A DNA stretch of 64,000 nt, taken from positions 558,001 through 622,000 of the forward strand of contig NZ_CACSJP010000001.1 of NCBI RefSeq assembly GCF_902706095.1. Reading direction: 5' to 3'. Under the pieces are notes generated by a model. That model saw only the letters and a list, made by a program, of their open reading frames with translations. It was not told the DNA's origin and did no database searches. The translations under genes and the position numbers were made by a program. Position 1 is the first letter of the stretch. Every line of letters begins with the position of its first letter. This stretch comes from Rhizobium sp. 18065 (GTDB lineage: Bacteria > Pseudomonadota > Alphaproteobacteria > Rhizobiales > Rhizobiaceae). Positions 14,783 through 23,889 of this stretch are shown in pieces.

Positions 14783-16057
14783 ATGAGTATGAGATTTCAA
14801 GCTGTTGTCACCAGCGCTCTTTTGTCGCTCATTTTGGCTTGGAGTGCGTTGGCCGGCGAGAAAGTATTTGGGCCTTTCATTGTCGATGATGATAACGCTG
14901 GGGTCATCGCACTGAACGGCGAGATTGACATCAATTCCGGGTTGAGCTTTCGCCGCGCGCTTCAAGCGGCACCAAATGCCAGGTTGGTTACACTCAACAG
15001 CCCAGGTGGCAATGTGCAGATGGGCCTCCTGATAGCAGACGATATCCATCAGCGTAAGCTTGCCACATATATCCCGAAGGGCAGCAGATGCCACTCTGCG
15101 TGCTCTTTCGTTTTCCTAGCGGGCAACGAACGTAAAGTCGACGGCGAACTGGGCGTCCACCAGATATCCTCGGACTCGCCGGATCTTATTGGAGCGCAGC
15201 TGGCTATTTCGGACATAATCGAAGTTCTGAACCGGTTCGGAACTCCGATGGATGTGATGCACGTCATGTTCAAGACGCCGCCGGACGACATGCATGTCTT
15301 CACCCCTGAGGAAATCGAGCGGTATCAACTGAATCGTGCAGCAGATGAGCCTGGCGGCGCAACAGTGGTAAACGTCCCGGGACCGTCCGTGGCCGCGTCC
15401 AACTCTTCCACTGCGCCGGTCAACGCACCTATCGCGTCGGCTGAAATGCCACTGACTGCAGATCGTGCGCCAGTAACCAAGTTGTCTCCGCTCGAGGAGT
15501 TCACAAAACGACCGAACCGCATAGCGGTCTATGCCGGGCTGGATCTGTTTGGCGACGACATATCCTCGCTGCGCGTTGACGACGCTGGAGCGTGTGCAAA
15601 CAGCTGTCTGGTCATGGATGGCCAGTGCAAAGCGTTCACCTTCAATGCAAACCCCAAGATAAAGAGGGGGCCGAACTGCTTCCTGAAATCCAGCACTGGA
15701 CGTGCCGATGGCAATAGCGTCGCCTTCTCGGGTCGCTTCCTCAGTGCAGCCGAGGAAGACCCATCAAGCCTGACGCTCGGAACAATCGATCCTCAGTCGG
15801 CTCTCTACGACGATATCGACCTACCCGGTGGTGATCTGTCACGCCGGCCGGAACGCTCGGCGAGGACGCCCCTAGACTGTCGACTTGCTTGTATCGATGA
15901 GAAGAGCTGCGTCGCCTTCACTTACATCAAGCCAAAAAAGGAATGCTGGTTGAAAGGTGCGATCGGCACGCCGATGGTTGGTAGGGGCATGGTTTCAGGA
16001 TTGAAAAAGCTGGAAACGTTCGCGCCAGCAAAAATCATCAGTCTGGATCAACAATGA
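14783..16057 (+). CDS. Exported ClpP-like (COG3904) protein with two PAN/Apple-type domains
   Basis: A 424-residue protein starting at the ATG 14783, with AGGGGAAG just upstream. A signal peptide ends near WSALA-GEK. Residues about 35-180 match the periplasmic ClpP/crotonase-fold family COG3904: IALNGEID, LVTLNSPGGNVQMGLLIAD, and SRCHSACSFVFLAG with the candidate nucleophile serine in SACS. After a serine/proline linker come two cysteine-rich modules (about 245-325 and 340-415) of PAN/Apple type, with repeated YAGLDLFGDD / YDDIDLPGGD starts and ACANSCL / DCRLACI plus CKAFTF / CVAFTY motifs. It probably acts in the periplasm, with the PAN modules binding protein or carbohydrate. Substrate unknown. 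Confidence 0.75.
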   Translation: MSMRFQAVVTSALLSLILAWSALAGEKVFGPFIVDDDNAGVIALNGEIDINSGLSFRRALQAAPNARLVTLNSPGGNVQMGLLIADDIHQRKLATYIPKGSRCHSACSFVFLAGNERKVDGELGVHQISSDSPDLIGAQLAISDIIEVLNRFGTPMDVMHVMFKTPPDDMHVFTPEEIERYQLNRAADEPGGATVVNVPGPSVAASNSSTAPVNAPIASAEMPLTADRAPVTKLSPLEEFTKRPNRIAVYAGLDLFGDDISSLRVDDAGACANSCLVMDGQCKAFTFNANPKIKRGPNCFLKSSTGRADGNSVAFSGRFLSAAEEDPSSLTLGTIDPQSALYDDIDLPGGDLSRRPERSARTPLDCRLACIDEKSCVAFTYIKPKKECWLKGAIGTPMVGRGMVSGLKKLETFAPAKIISLDQQ

Positions 16058-16218
16058 AAAGTGGTAACATGAACGGTGGGTGGGAACGGCCGACGCTGAC
16101 CCAGGTCCAGATAATCCAGTCGCTCGCTGAAGCGCTCTCCTGGTTTGAAAAGGAAATCGGATGGGGTGTTCGCCCAAGTGAGCTCAATCATTTGACCGGG
16201 CGTATTGGCGAACTTTAA
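16054..16218 (+). pseudogene. Truncated 54-residue ORF overlapping the ClpP-like gene
   Basis: It starts within the stop of the preceding gene (ATGA overlap at 16054-16057) and reads MKSGNMNGGWERPTLTQ, then a helix with EKEIGWGVRPSELNHLTGRI before a TAA at 16216-16218. The WGV-P-ELNHLTGRIGEL pattern is one I associate with the N-terminal part of longer island proteins, so this is probably the remaining N-terminus of a truncated gene. It may still be translated by coupling. Function unknown. Confidence 0.4.
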
Positions 16219-16299
16219 CGCGATGACAGAGAAATGACGCTTGCAGCGCTTGGCTTTGCACATATTTGTGACAAGTATGCTTCGAACTCGATAAATTTC

Positions 16300-17112
16300 C
16301 TACGATCTTCGCTCGAATTGTGAGGCGGCAGCCATGAATTTTTCAAGCCGCGCGCCAAAGCGATCGCCAAAGTCGTGAGCAAGCACACGCAAATCCCCAC
16401 CCAGCGGGCCTAGGCCGGTCAGATGACACTCGGCAGTTTCTTCCGCCGACGGCCGAATTTCTTTTGCGCCGTGTTGCCACAAATACGCGTCGATCACTCG
16501 TTCACCGCTTAAAAGATGAAATGGAGCCGGAGCGTCTGAAAGCCAGTGGTTGACGTCGGTTGCCAGTGTTTCAAAACCTGCAAATTGCAGCCTTTTATAG
16601 AAATCAATCCCACGCTGCTTGGTGGAAAAAGGAACTGTTTGATGTCCTGTCGCACTGTTTTTTGTCTTGACGGCCCTTGCTGCATAACTATCAAACATAG
16701 TCCAGTGACGAGGGCTAACGAACCAAACCAGCTTTGTGACGCCTGAAACAAAATCGTTGTGAGTTACCGCTTCTTCTATTCGTTCTGGCGGGTTTAGTTC
16801 ACTAACGATATTTAGGCATATCTCGAATTTCGATGAAAGATTTCCAGTGAAGTCACCCATATCAGAGTGGTGATTGATCAATGCTGCAATTCTTTCTGCA
16901 GCTAAATTATCGTAATTCCCGTGAGCGTCTTTACCAGAGCTTCGGATCCCTCGCGCAACGCCATAGTTCTTCGCAATAGATCGGACGCAGGCGCCGCTGA
17001 GCCTGTTGGCTTGCCGTGTCACCCGGCTGATATGCAGTAAGTCATAACTCAGCCACCAGCGGTGATATTGAACGAGTGCAAGCGCGGCCTTCGACAAAGA
17101 CGTAGACTCCAA
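16300..17112 (-). CDS. Hypothetical protein
   Basis: A 270-residue soluble protein with a TTG start preceded by AGGGGGAT. The central segment VTKLVWFVSPRHWTMFDSYAARAV resembles the 'K.LWF..P....IYD..A..AL' motif of a group of uncharacterised helical proteins found in accessory DNA; I cannot name the family. No signal peptide or membrane segment. It lies convergent to the truncated ORF and divergent from hsdM, with lower GC than the restriction genes, suggesting separate acquisition. Confidence 0.55.
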   Translation of the reverse strand: MESTSLSKAALALVQYHRWWLSYDLLHISRVTRQANRLSGACVRSIAKNYGVARGIRSSGKDAHGNYDNLAAERIAALINHHSDMGDFTGNLSSKFEICLNIVSELNPPERIEEAVTHNDFVSGVTKLVWFVSPRHWTMFDSYAARAVKTKNSATGHQTVPFSTKQRGIDFYKRLQFAGFETLATDVNHWLSDAPAPFHLLSGERVIDAYLWQHGAKEIRPSAEETAECHLTGLGPLGGDLRVLAHDFGDRFGARLEKFMAAASQFERRS

Positions 17113-17337
17113 ACTATCCCCCTTTACACTTTATCTGAGTGCCCCCGATCAAGGTCTCGGGAGAGTTTCGAATTTTCAATCACGCAATACTTGGCTTGAC
17201 TACAAGTGCCTGTCCGCAGCTCGACCGCAAATTGTGTCGCAAATTTCTATTCGCTTTATTGCATTTGTCCAGATAATTTGCCGGCGCGCGGCGATTTGGT
17301 AAGATCGGCCTGCGGCTGATGCAAGGGATGAGCATAA

Positions 17338-18828
17338 ATGACAACGTTGAGCTTGGCGCAGCTGGAAACCCATCTCTGGCGGGCGGCGGATATCCTGCGG
17401 GGATCGATCGATTCGGGCGATTACAAGCACTACATTTTCGGTCTTCTATTCTTCAAGCGCCTCTCGGATGTCTGGGAGGAAGAGTATGAGGAGCGGCTGG
17501 CGCGTTATCACGATGCCGATCTGGCGGCTGATCCCGATGAGCACCGCTTCGATATTCCCAAGGGCCATTTCTGGAAGGATGTGCGCAAGCACACGACCGA
17601 TATCGGCACCCATCTGAACGCTGCCTTCCGCGCCATTGAAGACGCGAACATGAAGCTGCGCGGCGTCTTCCAGGATGTCGATTTCAACAACAAGGAGCGC
17701 TTTCCGGATGCCATGCTGGAAAAGCTGCTGCAGCATTTCGAGACCTACCGGTTGCGCAATGCCGATGTCGAGCCGGATGTTCTGGGCCAGGCCTATGAAT
17801 ATCTGATCGCGCAGTTTGCCGATGACGCCGGCAAGAAGGGCGGCGAGTTCTATACGCCGAAGATGGTCGTGCGGCTGATCGTCGAATGCCTGAAGCCGGA
17901 CGAAGGCATGTCAATCTATGACCCGACCTGCGGTTCGGGCGGCATGCTCCTGGAGGCGGTGCATCATCTGGAGCGGCAGGGCAAGAACCCCAAAAGCCTG
18001 TCGCTGTTCGGCCAGGAGCGGAACCTTAACACCTGGGCCATCTGCCAGATGAACCTGTTCCTGCATGATATCGATGATGCGCAAGTGGCACGCGGCGACA
18101 CGTTGCTGGAGCCGAAACACCTGACGGGCGACAGCGTGAAGGCCATCCGCACTTTTGACCGGGTGCTGGCCAATCCGCCGTTTTCGCTGAAAAGCTGGGG
18201 CCATGATGTCTGGTCGAAGGGCGATGTTTTTGGCCGCGACCGTTATGGCTGCCCGCCGAAATCCTATGGCGACCTTGCCTTCGTGCAGCATATGGTAGCG
18301 AGCCTCAAGGAAGACGGCATCTGCGGCGTGGTGCTGCCGCATGGCGTGCTGTTTCGCGGCGGGGCCGAGGGCAAGATCCGCGAGGGGCTGATCAAGGATG
18401 ACCTGATCGAGGCCGTCATCGGCCTGGCACCCAACCTGTTCTACGGCGCGAGCATTCCGGCCTGTATCCTGATCTTGCGAAAACAGAAGCCGCTGCCACG
18501 GAAGGGCCAGATCCTGGTCGTCAACGGCGCCGCGCAGTTCGTCGAAGGCAAGGCGCAGAACTATCTGTCGGAGGCCAATGTCGCGACGCTGGCCAAGGCT
18601 TTTGGCGATTTTGCTGATGCCGAGCGGCTGGCGCGGCTGGTGCCGGTGAGCGAAATCGAAGCGAATGATTTCAACCTCAATATCAGCCGCTATGTGCATC
18701 TGGGCGAAGAGGCGGAGGAGGTCGATGTCGCGGCGGAAGTGGAAAAGCTGGTTGAGCTCCAGGCCGAGCGAGATGCGGCAGAAGCGCGAATGATGGGCTT
18801 TCTGCGGGAGCTTGGCTATGTCGCATGA
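17338..18828 (+). CDS. hsdM: Type I restriction-modification system DNA methyltransferase subunit
   Basis: A 496-residue N6-adenine methyltransferase subunit. The N-terminal helical domain (LETHLWRAADILRGSID, YKHYIFGLLFFKRLSD) is typical of HsdM. Catalytic motifs are present: the SAM-binding DPTCGSGGMLLEA (about 196-208) and the NPPF box in RVLANPPFSLKSW (about 280). An AAGGGATGAG ribosome binding site precedes the ATG. It methylates the adenine of the site chosen by HsdS, protecting host DNA. Its stop overlaps the hsdS start by 11 bases, so the subunits are translationally coupled. Length and motifs are normal. Confidence 0.96.
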   Translation: MTTLSLAQLETHLWRAADILRGSIDSGDYKHYIFGLLFFKRLSDVWEEEYEERLARYHDADLAADPDEHRFDIPKGHFWKDVRKHTTDIGTHLNAAFRAIEDANMKLRGVFQDVDFNNKERFPDAMLEKLLQHFETYRLRNADVEPDVLGQAYEYLIAQFADDAGKKGGEFYTPKMVVRLIVECLKPDEGMSIYDPTCGSGGMLLEAVHHLERQGKNPKSLSLFGQERNLNTWAICQMNLFLHDIDDAQVARGDTLLEPKHLTGDSVKAIRTFDRVLANPPFSLKSWGHDVWSKGDVFGRDRYGCPPKSYGDLAFVQHMVASLKEDGICGVVLPHGVLFRGGAEGKIREGLIKDDLIEAVIGLAPNLFYGASIPACILILRKQKPLPRKGQILVVNGAAQFVEGKAQNYLSEANVATLAKAFGDFADAERLARLVPVSEIEANDFNLNISRYVHLGEEAEEVDVAAEVEKLVELQAERDAAEARMMGFLRELGYVA

Positions 18829-20023
18829 GGTTCCGAGCGGGTGGATCGAAACTGAGCTTTCAAGCCGTTTGGATGTTAACTGGGGCGATACCTCGATCAC
18901 AAAAGCGGCCTATACGGATGATGGTTATCTCACATTCAGTGCCAGCGGAGCCGATGGCAGGCTACCGTTTTTCCACTTTGATTCTGAGGCGGTCGTGGTG
19001 AGTGCAATCGGCGCTAACAGCGGTCGATGCTTTTTCGCGCGAGGAAAATGGAGCGCAATTAAGAACACCATAACCGTTATTGACGATGGACGAAGTGATA
19101 GCGACATCCTTTTCGCTTACTACCTGCTGAACAACAAAGACTCTTGGCCTGTCGACGGGGGCGCCCAACCTTTCATTGGATTGAAAAAGGCCCGTCAGAT
19201 GAGGCACTTGTGGCCCCCACTCCACGAACAGCGACGGATCGCCGAAATCCTGTCCAGCGTCGATGAGGCCATTGCGGTAACGCGCGCGGTGGTCGAGCAG
19301 ACCAGAAAGGTCAAACAGGGCGTGCTGGAACGCCTGCTCACCAAAGGCATCGGCCACACGCGTTTCAAGCAGACGCAGGTCGGGGAGATCCCGGAGGGAT
19401 GGGACGTCGTTGAACTGCAAGGTGTTGCGTCAGTTCGCACTGGACTTGCCAAAAACAAGAAGGAGATCCCCGACGCAGTCGAGTTACCATATTTGCGGGT
19501 CGCCAACGTGCAGGACGGGTATGTTGATCTTTCCGATCTACAGACCATCTCCGTCAGCCGTGGCCAATTCGAGCGTTACAGCCTTCGTAAGGGCGACGTT
19601 CTGATGACTGAGGGCGGTGACTACGACAAACTGGGGCGGGGCGATGTCTGGGACGGCTCCGTCGAGCCGTGCCTGCATCAGAATCATGTGTTCGCGGTTC
19701 GCGCTGACCAGGAGCGACTTATCCCAGAGTTTTTGGCAACACTAACCGCGTCTCGAAGCGGTAAAGCCTATTTCCAGTCGTGCTCCAAGCGAAGCACCAA
19801 CCTAGCCTCAATCAATTCGACACAGGTGAAGCAGTTTCCAGTCAGACTACCAGACCTCAGCGAGCAGTCCGAAATCGTTAGGATTTCAAAGTCGTTCGAC
19901 GCCGCGATTTCGGTTGCGACCTCGAGGCTTAGCCAGCAGTTGCAGTTGAAATCCGCGCTCATGTCTGACCTCCTCACCGGCCGCAAGCGTGTCACCGACG
20001 CTCTTCCCATGGCAGCGGAGTAA
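18818..20023 (+). CDS. hsdS: Type I restriction system specificity subunit
   Basis: A 401-residue specificity subunit beginning MSHEVPSGW at the ATG 18818, inside the hsdM reading frame. It has two target-recognition domains (about 8-135 and 195-330), each followed by a conserved helical spacer (LHEQRRIAEILSSVDEAIAV and LSEQSEIVRISKSFDAAIS). The first TRD is noticeably lower in GC than hsdM and hsdR, as expected for fast-exchanging recognition domains. It sets the DNA target for both methylation and cleavage by the complex. The target sequence cannot be read from the protein. Confidence 0.95.
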   Translation: MSHEVPSGWIETELSSRLDVNWGDTSITKAAYTDDGYLTFSASGADGRLPFFHFDSEAVVVSAIGANSGRCFFARGKWSAIKNTITVIDDGRSDSDILFAYYLLNNKDSWPVDGGAQPFIGLKKARQMRHLWPPLHEQRRIAEILSSVDEAIAVTRAVVEQTRKVKQGVLERLLTKGIGHTRFKQTQVGEIPEGWDVVELQGVASVRTGLAKNKKEIPDAVELPYLRVANVQDGYVDLSDLQTISVSRGQFERYSLRKGDVLMTEGGDYDKLGRGDVWDGSVEPCLHQNHVFAVRADQERLIPEFLATLTASRSGKAYFQSCSKRSTNLASINSTQVKQFPVRLPDLSEQSEIVRISKSFDAAISVATSRLSQQLQLKSALMSDLLTGRKRVTDALPMAAE

Positions 20024-20030
20024 GCGCCCC

Positions 20031-23000
20031 ATGAGCCACGGCCCCGAATGGCATTTTGCCGAGCGTCCGACGATCGAGCATCTGAAGGCCATGGGCTATG
20101 GCTTCGTGGCACCGGCAGAGCACGCCACTCTTCGCGACGGCGAAAACCAGGTTCTGTTTCGCCCGCAGCTGATTGAGGCGCTGATGCGCATCAACGGGAT
20201 CGACCGCACCTCGGCTGAGGCCGCCTATGGGGAGCTTGCGGCGATCAGCGACAACGAGGCTTGGCTGAAGGTGCTGCGCGGCGATTATGCCCGCAAGGTG
20301 ACCGGCCAAGAGACGCGCCAGACGCTGCGGGTGATCGATTTTCTCGACACGGCCAACAACCGGTTTTGCGTGACGCATCAGTTGCGGGTGAAGGCGGAGA
20401 ACACTCGCAAGCCTGATGTCGTCATTTATGTGAACGGCATTCCGCTTGTTGTGATCGAGGCGAAAAGCCCGCTCAACATCAAGGACAAGACCGGCGAGGC
20501 GTTCGAGCAGATCAGGCAATATGAGCAGGACATTCCGCGCCTGTTCTTCTCCAATGTCTTCAACATTGTGACCGATGGCGCCCTGGTGCTTTATGGCGCG
20601 ACCGGATCCGGCTCGAAATACTACGCCTGTTGGCGCGATCCCTGGCCTAAGGTGGAGGGTGATTTCCCCGACACGCTCGCCAAGGGCCTCTGGTGCCTGC
20701 TGGAGCCGAACCGTCTGCTCGACCTGATCGCGCATTACGTCGTCTTCGAAAAGACCGAGACCGGCACGATCAAGAAGATTTGCCGCTACCAGCAGTTCCG
20801 CGCCGTCAACCGTATCGTCGAGCGCGTGATTGAGGGCAAGCATCGGCAGGGGCTGATCTGGCACACCCAGGGCAGCGGTAAATCGCTGACCATGGTTTTT
20901 GCCGCGCTGAAGCTGAAGACGCACAGGACGATCCAGTCCGAGGCGCTGACCAACCCGAACATTCTGGTGCTGACCGACCGGGTGGACCTGCACAGCCAGA
21001 TCAGCGGCACCTTTGTCGCCTGCGGCCTGCCAAACCCGACGGCGATCGAGAGCATTAGGGATCTGCACGCGCTGATCCGCAGCGGCAAGGACGGACACAC
21101 CGCGCTTTCCACCATCTTCAAATTTCAGGGCTCGAAGGAGGCGATTGCTAACTCGGAAAACTGGATCGTGATGGTGGACGAGGCGCACCGCACCCAGGAA
21201 AAGGATCTCGGCGCTTATCTGCGCGCGACGCTGCCCAACGCCCACTTCTTTGGCTTCACCGGGACGCCGGTGAAGAAGGACGACAAGAACACCTACGAGA
21301 ACTTCGGCGTGCAAGGCGAAGGCTATCTCGACAAATATGGCATCGATGACGCCGTGGCCGACGGCGCGACCGTGCCGATCTACTACACCGGGCGCAAGAC
21401 CGACTGGCATATTGATGAGGCCAAGATCGACATCCTGTTCGACACCTGGTTTGCCGAGCTGGACGACGACAAGCTCAACGAGATCAAGAAGCGCGGCGTG
21501 CAGATCGAAGATCTGGTCAAGCATCCGCGCCGCATTGAACTGATCGCCTACGACATCTGGACGCATTTCAAGCAATATGCCCAGCCTGACGGCTTCAAGG
21601 CGCAGATCGTAGCCATCGATCGCGAGGCGGTGATCCTCTACAAGCAGGCGCTGACCAAGGTCATCGCCGAAGACCTCAAGGCCGAGGGCATGGAGCCCGC
21701 CGAGTCGCTCGCCCGCGCCGATGCCATGTCGGCCTGCGTCTATTCGATCAACCAGGAAGACAGCAAGCCGAGCGAGGATGCGCACAAGCAGGCGATCCGC
21801 ACTGAGCTGAAGGCGCATTATCTGGATGCCGAGGCCGAAAAGCTGGCGAAGAAGGCCTTTGGCCGCCAGGGCGACGATCCGCAGTTCCTGATCGTCTGCG
21901 ACAAGCTGCTGACCGGCTTCGACTGCCCGATCGAGAGCGTAATGTATCTCGATAAGCCGCTCAAGGAACACGGCCTGCTGCAGGCGATTGCCCGCACCAA
22001 TCGCGTCTCTGACGCCAGGAAGCGCAACGGGCTGATCGTTGATTACATCGGCGTCTCCGGCCATTTGGAGGAGGCGCTTTCCTCCTACCGCGCCGATGAC
22101 GTGAAGAACGCCATGCGCGACCTAGACGATCTGCGCAACCAGCTGCGGGCAGCGCATTCCGCCGTCGCCGCGCTGATGAAGTCTGTGAAACGCAAGGCGA
22201 GCGACAAGGACGGACTGAAGGCGGAATATGATGCCTTCGTGAAGCTGCTCGGCACCGAGGACAAGTGGTTCGACTTCAAGGCTAAGGCGCGCAGCTTCAT
22301 AGCGCTCTATGAAACGCTGAGCCCGGACCCGAGCGTTCTCGAGTTCACCACCGATCTGAAATGGGTCGCCAATTTCCTGCTCTATGGCACGCAGCACTTC
22401 GAAAAGCGTCAGGCCTTCGACCAGATGAACTACAGCGAGAAGATCCGCGAGATGCTGGAAAAGCATCTGGAAGCGACGGGTCTGAGCGTCACCGTGAAGC
22501 TGCGCCACATCACCGATCCGGAATTCTGGGAGGATTTCGATCCTGAGGGCAAGACCGAGGAAGACTTGATGACCGCAGCGATCCGTAAGACGACGGAGTT
22601 GCGCAAGACCGTCACCGAGCGGATTGACGACAGCCCGCACCAATACGGCAAGTTCTCCGAGCGCTTGCGCCAGCTTCTGGAAAAGCTCGAAAGCGCGCAG
22701 ATCTCCTGGTCGGAGAAGTTGAAGGCAGCGGAAGAGGTGGCGAAGGACATCACCGCTGAGGACGCCGCGCATGTCGAAGCAGGCCTCTCTCCCGGCGCCT
22801 ATGGCATCCTGCAGATCCTCAACGGCTTCACCTCGGGGCCGGAGGGTGAGGATTTGGCAATCCGATTGGAGGGGCTCTACACCAATCAGGTGACGGCACC
22901 GTTCGGCTGGTGGGAGAAGGATGGTTTGCGCCGGAGCTTGCGGCAGCAGGTGCGCTCCATGGCGCATGAGGCCGGCCTGACACAGCTCAGGGCGATCCCG

Positions 23001-23045
23001 GAAGAGGTCGAGGCCTACGCGCTCAAGCATTTCGCGGGGCAGTGA
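20031..23045 (+). CDS. hsdR: Type I restriction system restriction/translocation subunit
   Basis: A 1004-residue protein starting MSHGPEWHFAER at 20031, 7 bases after hsdS. It has an N-terminal PD-(D/E)XK endonuclease domain (RKPDVVIYVNGIPLVVIEAKSP, about 120-142) and a superfamily-2 motor with Walker A TQGSGKS (about 280), DEAH box VMVDEAHRTQE and the FGFTGTP motif. Later come motor motifs (LLTGFDCP, QAIARTNRV) and a long C-terminal helical domain that binds the methylase. It cleaves DNA lacking the host methylation after ATP-driven translocation. All motifs are intact, so the system looks functional. Confidence 0.96.
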   Translation: MSHGPEWHFAERPTIEHLKAMGYGFVAPAEHATLRDGENQVLFRPQLIEALMRINGIDRTSAEAAYGELAAISDNEAWLKVLRGDYARKVTGQETRQTLRVIDFLDTANNRFCVTHQLRVKAENTRKPDVVIYVNGIPLVVIEAKSPLNIKDKTGEAFEQIRQYEQDIPRLFFSNVFNIVTDGALVLYGATGSGSKYYACWRDPWPKVEGDFPDTLAKGLWCLLEPNRLLDLIAHYVVFEKTETGTIKKICRYQQFRAVNRIVERVIEGKHRQGLIWHTQGSGKSLTMVFAALKLKTHRTIQSEALTNPNILVLTDRVDLHSQISGTFVACGLPNPTAIESIRDLHALIRSGKDGHTALSTIFKFQGSKEAIANSENWIVMVDEAHRTQEKDLGAYLRATLPNAHFFGFTGTPVKKDDKNTYENFGVQGEGYLDKYGIDDAVADGATVPIYYTGRKTDWHIDEAKIDILFDTWFAELDDDKLNEIKKRGVQIEDLVKHPRRIELIAYDIWTHFKQYAQPDGFKAQIVAIDREAVILYKQALTKVIAEDLKAEGMEPAESLARADAMSACVYSINQEDSKPSEDAHKQAIRTELKAHYLDAEAEKLAKKAFGRQGDDPQFLIVCDKLLTGFDCPIESVMYLDKPLKEHGLLQAIARTNRVSDARKRNGLIVDYIGVSGHLEEALSSYRADDVKNAMRDLDDLRNQLRAAHSAVAALMKSVKRKASDKDGLKAEYDAFVKLLGTEDKWFDFKAKARSFIALYETLSPDPSVLEFTTDLKWVANFLLYGTQHFEKRQAFDQMNYSEKIREMLEKHLEATGLSVTVKLRHITDPEFWEDFDPEGKTEEDLMTAAIRKTTELRKTVTERIDDSPHQYGKFSERLRQLLEKLESAQISWSEKLKAAEEVAKDITAEDAAHVEAGLSPGAYGILQILNGFTSGPEGEDLAIRLEGLYTNQVTAPFGWWEKDGLRRSLRQQVRSMAHEAGLTQLRAIPEEVEAYALKHFAGQ

Positions 23046-23046
23046 C

Positions 23047-23790
23047 ATGGCCGTCTATCGCATCGGCAGCCAAGAGATCGAATACACTCTGCGGCGATCG
23101 CCCAGGGCGCGCAAAGCGAGCCTCAGCGTCACGCCAAAATCCTTCGAGCTCCTGGTGCCGGAAGGCGCGACCGACGAGCAGATCGGCGCCGTGCTGAACC
23201 GTCGGCGCGCATGGATCATCGAAACCGTGCAGCACATGGCAGAACGCGCCAAGGCGCAGACACGCGTCTACCAGTTCGTGACCGGCGCCAAGATCCCCTA
23301 TCGCGGCCGCATGACAAGGCTCACCATCGAACCCTTCGACGGCTCCCTGGTCGAGGTGAGTTACCGCAACGGTTTCCAGATCCGCAAGCCCGCCCACCTC
23401 TCGCCGGAGTCATCCGACACCATCATCGAGAGCGCGCTCCGTCTCTGGCTGAAACGCCGCGTGCGCGACGACGCCCGCGATTTTGTGCGCAAGCATGGCG
23501 AACGCCATGGGCTGAAGCCGCGCGGCGTGCAGGTCAAGGACCAGAAGCACATGTGGGGCAGCTGCGGCCAGGACCGGCAGATCAACCTCAACTGGCACCT
23601 GATCTTTGCACCGAAGCCTGTGCTGGAATACGCCGTGGTCCACGAGATGTGCCATCTGAAGCACCGCAACCACGAGCCGGAATTCTGGGACCTCGTCGGG
23701 CGCGTGCTGCCGGACTGGCAGGAGCGCAAGGCCTGGCTGGATAAGAACGAGCATATGCTGGGTTGGGAGAAGGTGGAGACGACGACGTAG
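23047..23790 (+). CDS. YgjP/SprT-like (M48-type) metalloprotease linked to the restriction operon
   Basis: A 247-residue DUF45/YgjP-family protein. The zinc motif is clear: VVHEMCHLKHRNHEPEFW (HExxH, with a downstream glutamate), preceded by HMWGSCGQDRQINLNWHL, the other family hallmark. Its ATG lies one base after the hsdR stop, so it is the fourth gene of the operon. YgjP-like genes often sit beside hsdR. A role in clearing or controlling HsdR, as ClpXP does in E. coli, is plausible but not shown. No signal peptide, so cytoplasmic. Confidence 0.88.
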   Translation: MAVYRIGSQEIEYTLRRSPRARKASLSVTPKSFELLVPEGATDEQIGAVLNRRRAWIIETVQHMAERAKAQTRVYQFVTGAKIPYRGRMTRLTIEPFDGSLVEVSYRNGFQIRKPAHLSPESSDTIIESALRLWLKRRVRDDARDFVRKHGERHGLKPRGVQVKDQKHMWGSCGQDRQINLNWHLIFAPKPVLEYAVVHEMCHLKHRNHEPEFWDLVGRVLPDWQERKAWLDKNEHMLGWEKVETTT

Positions 23791-23889
23791 TTCGATCGGC
23801 TGCAGGTGGTCGAGGTCCGATAGCATCCACGCAATTTAAATGGCCCGCAGTCTTCGCTGCGGACCTATGCATCGATTTGGCTTGGTCGT

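Noticed and set aside
19992..22064. Very long reverse-strand open frame opposite hsdR
   Set aside because: Composition is that of a GC-rich antisense frame; hsdR on the forward strand has all family motifs.
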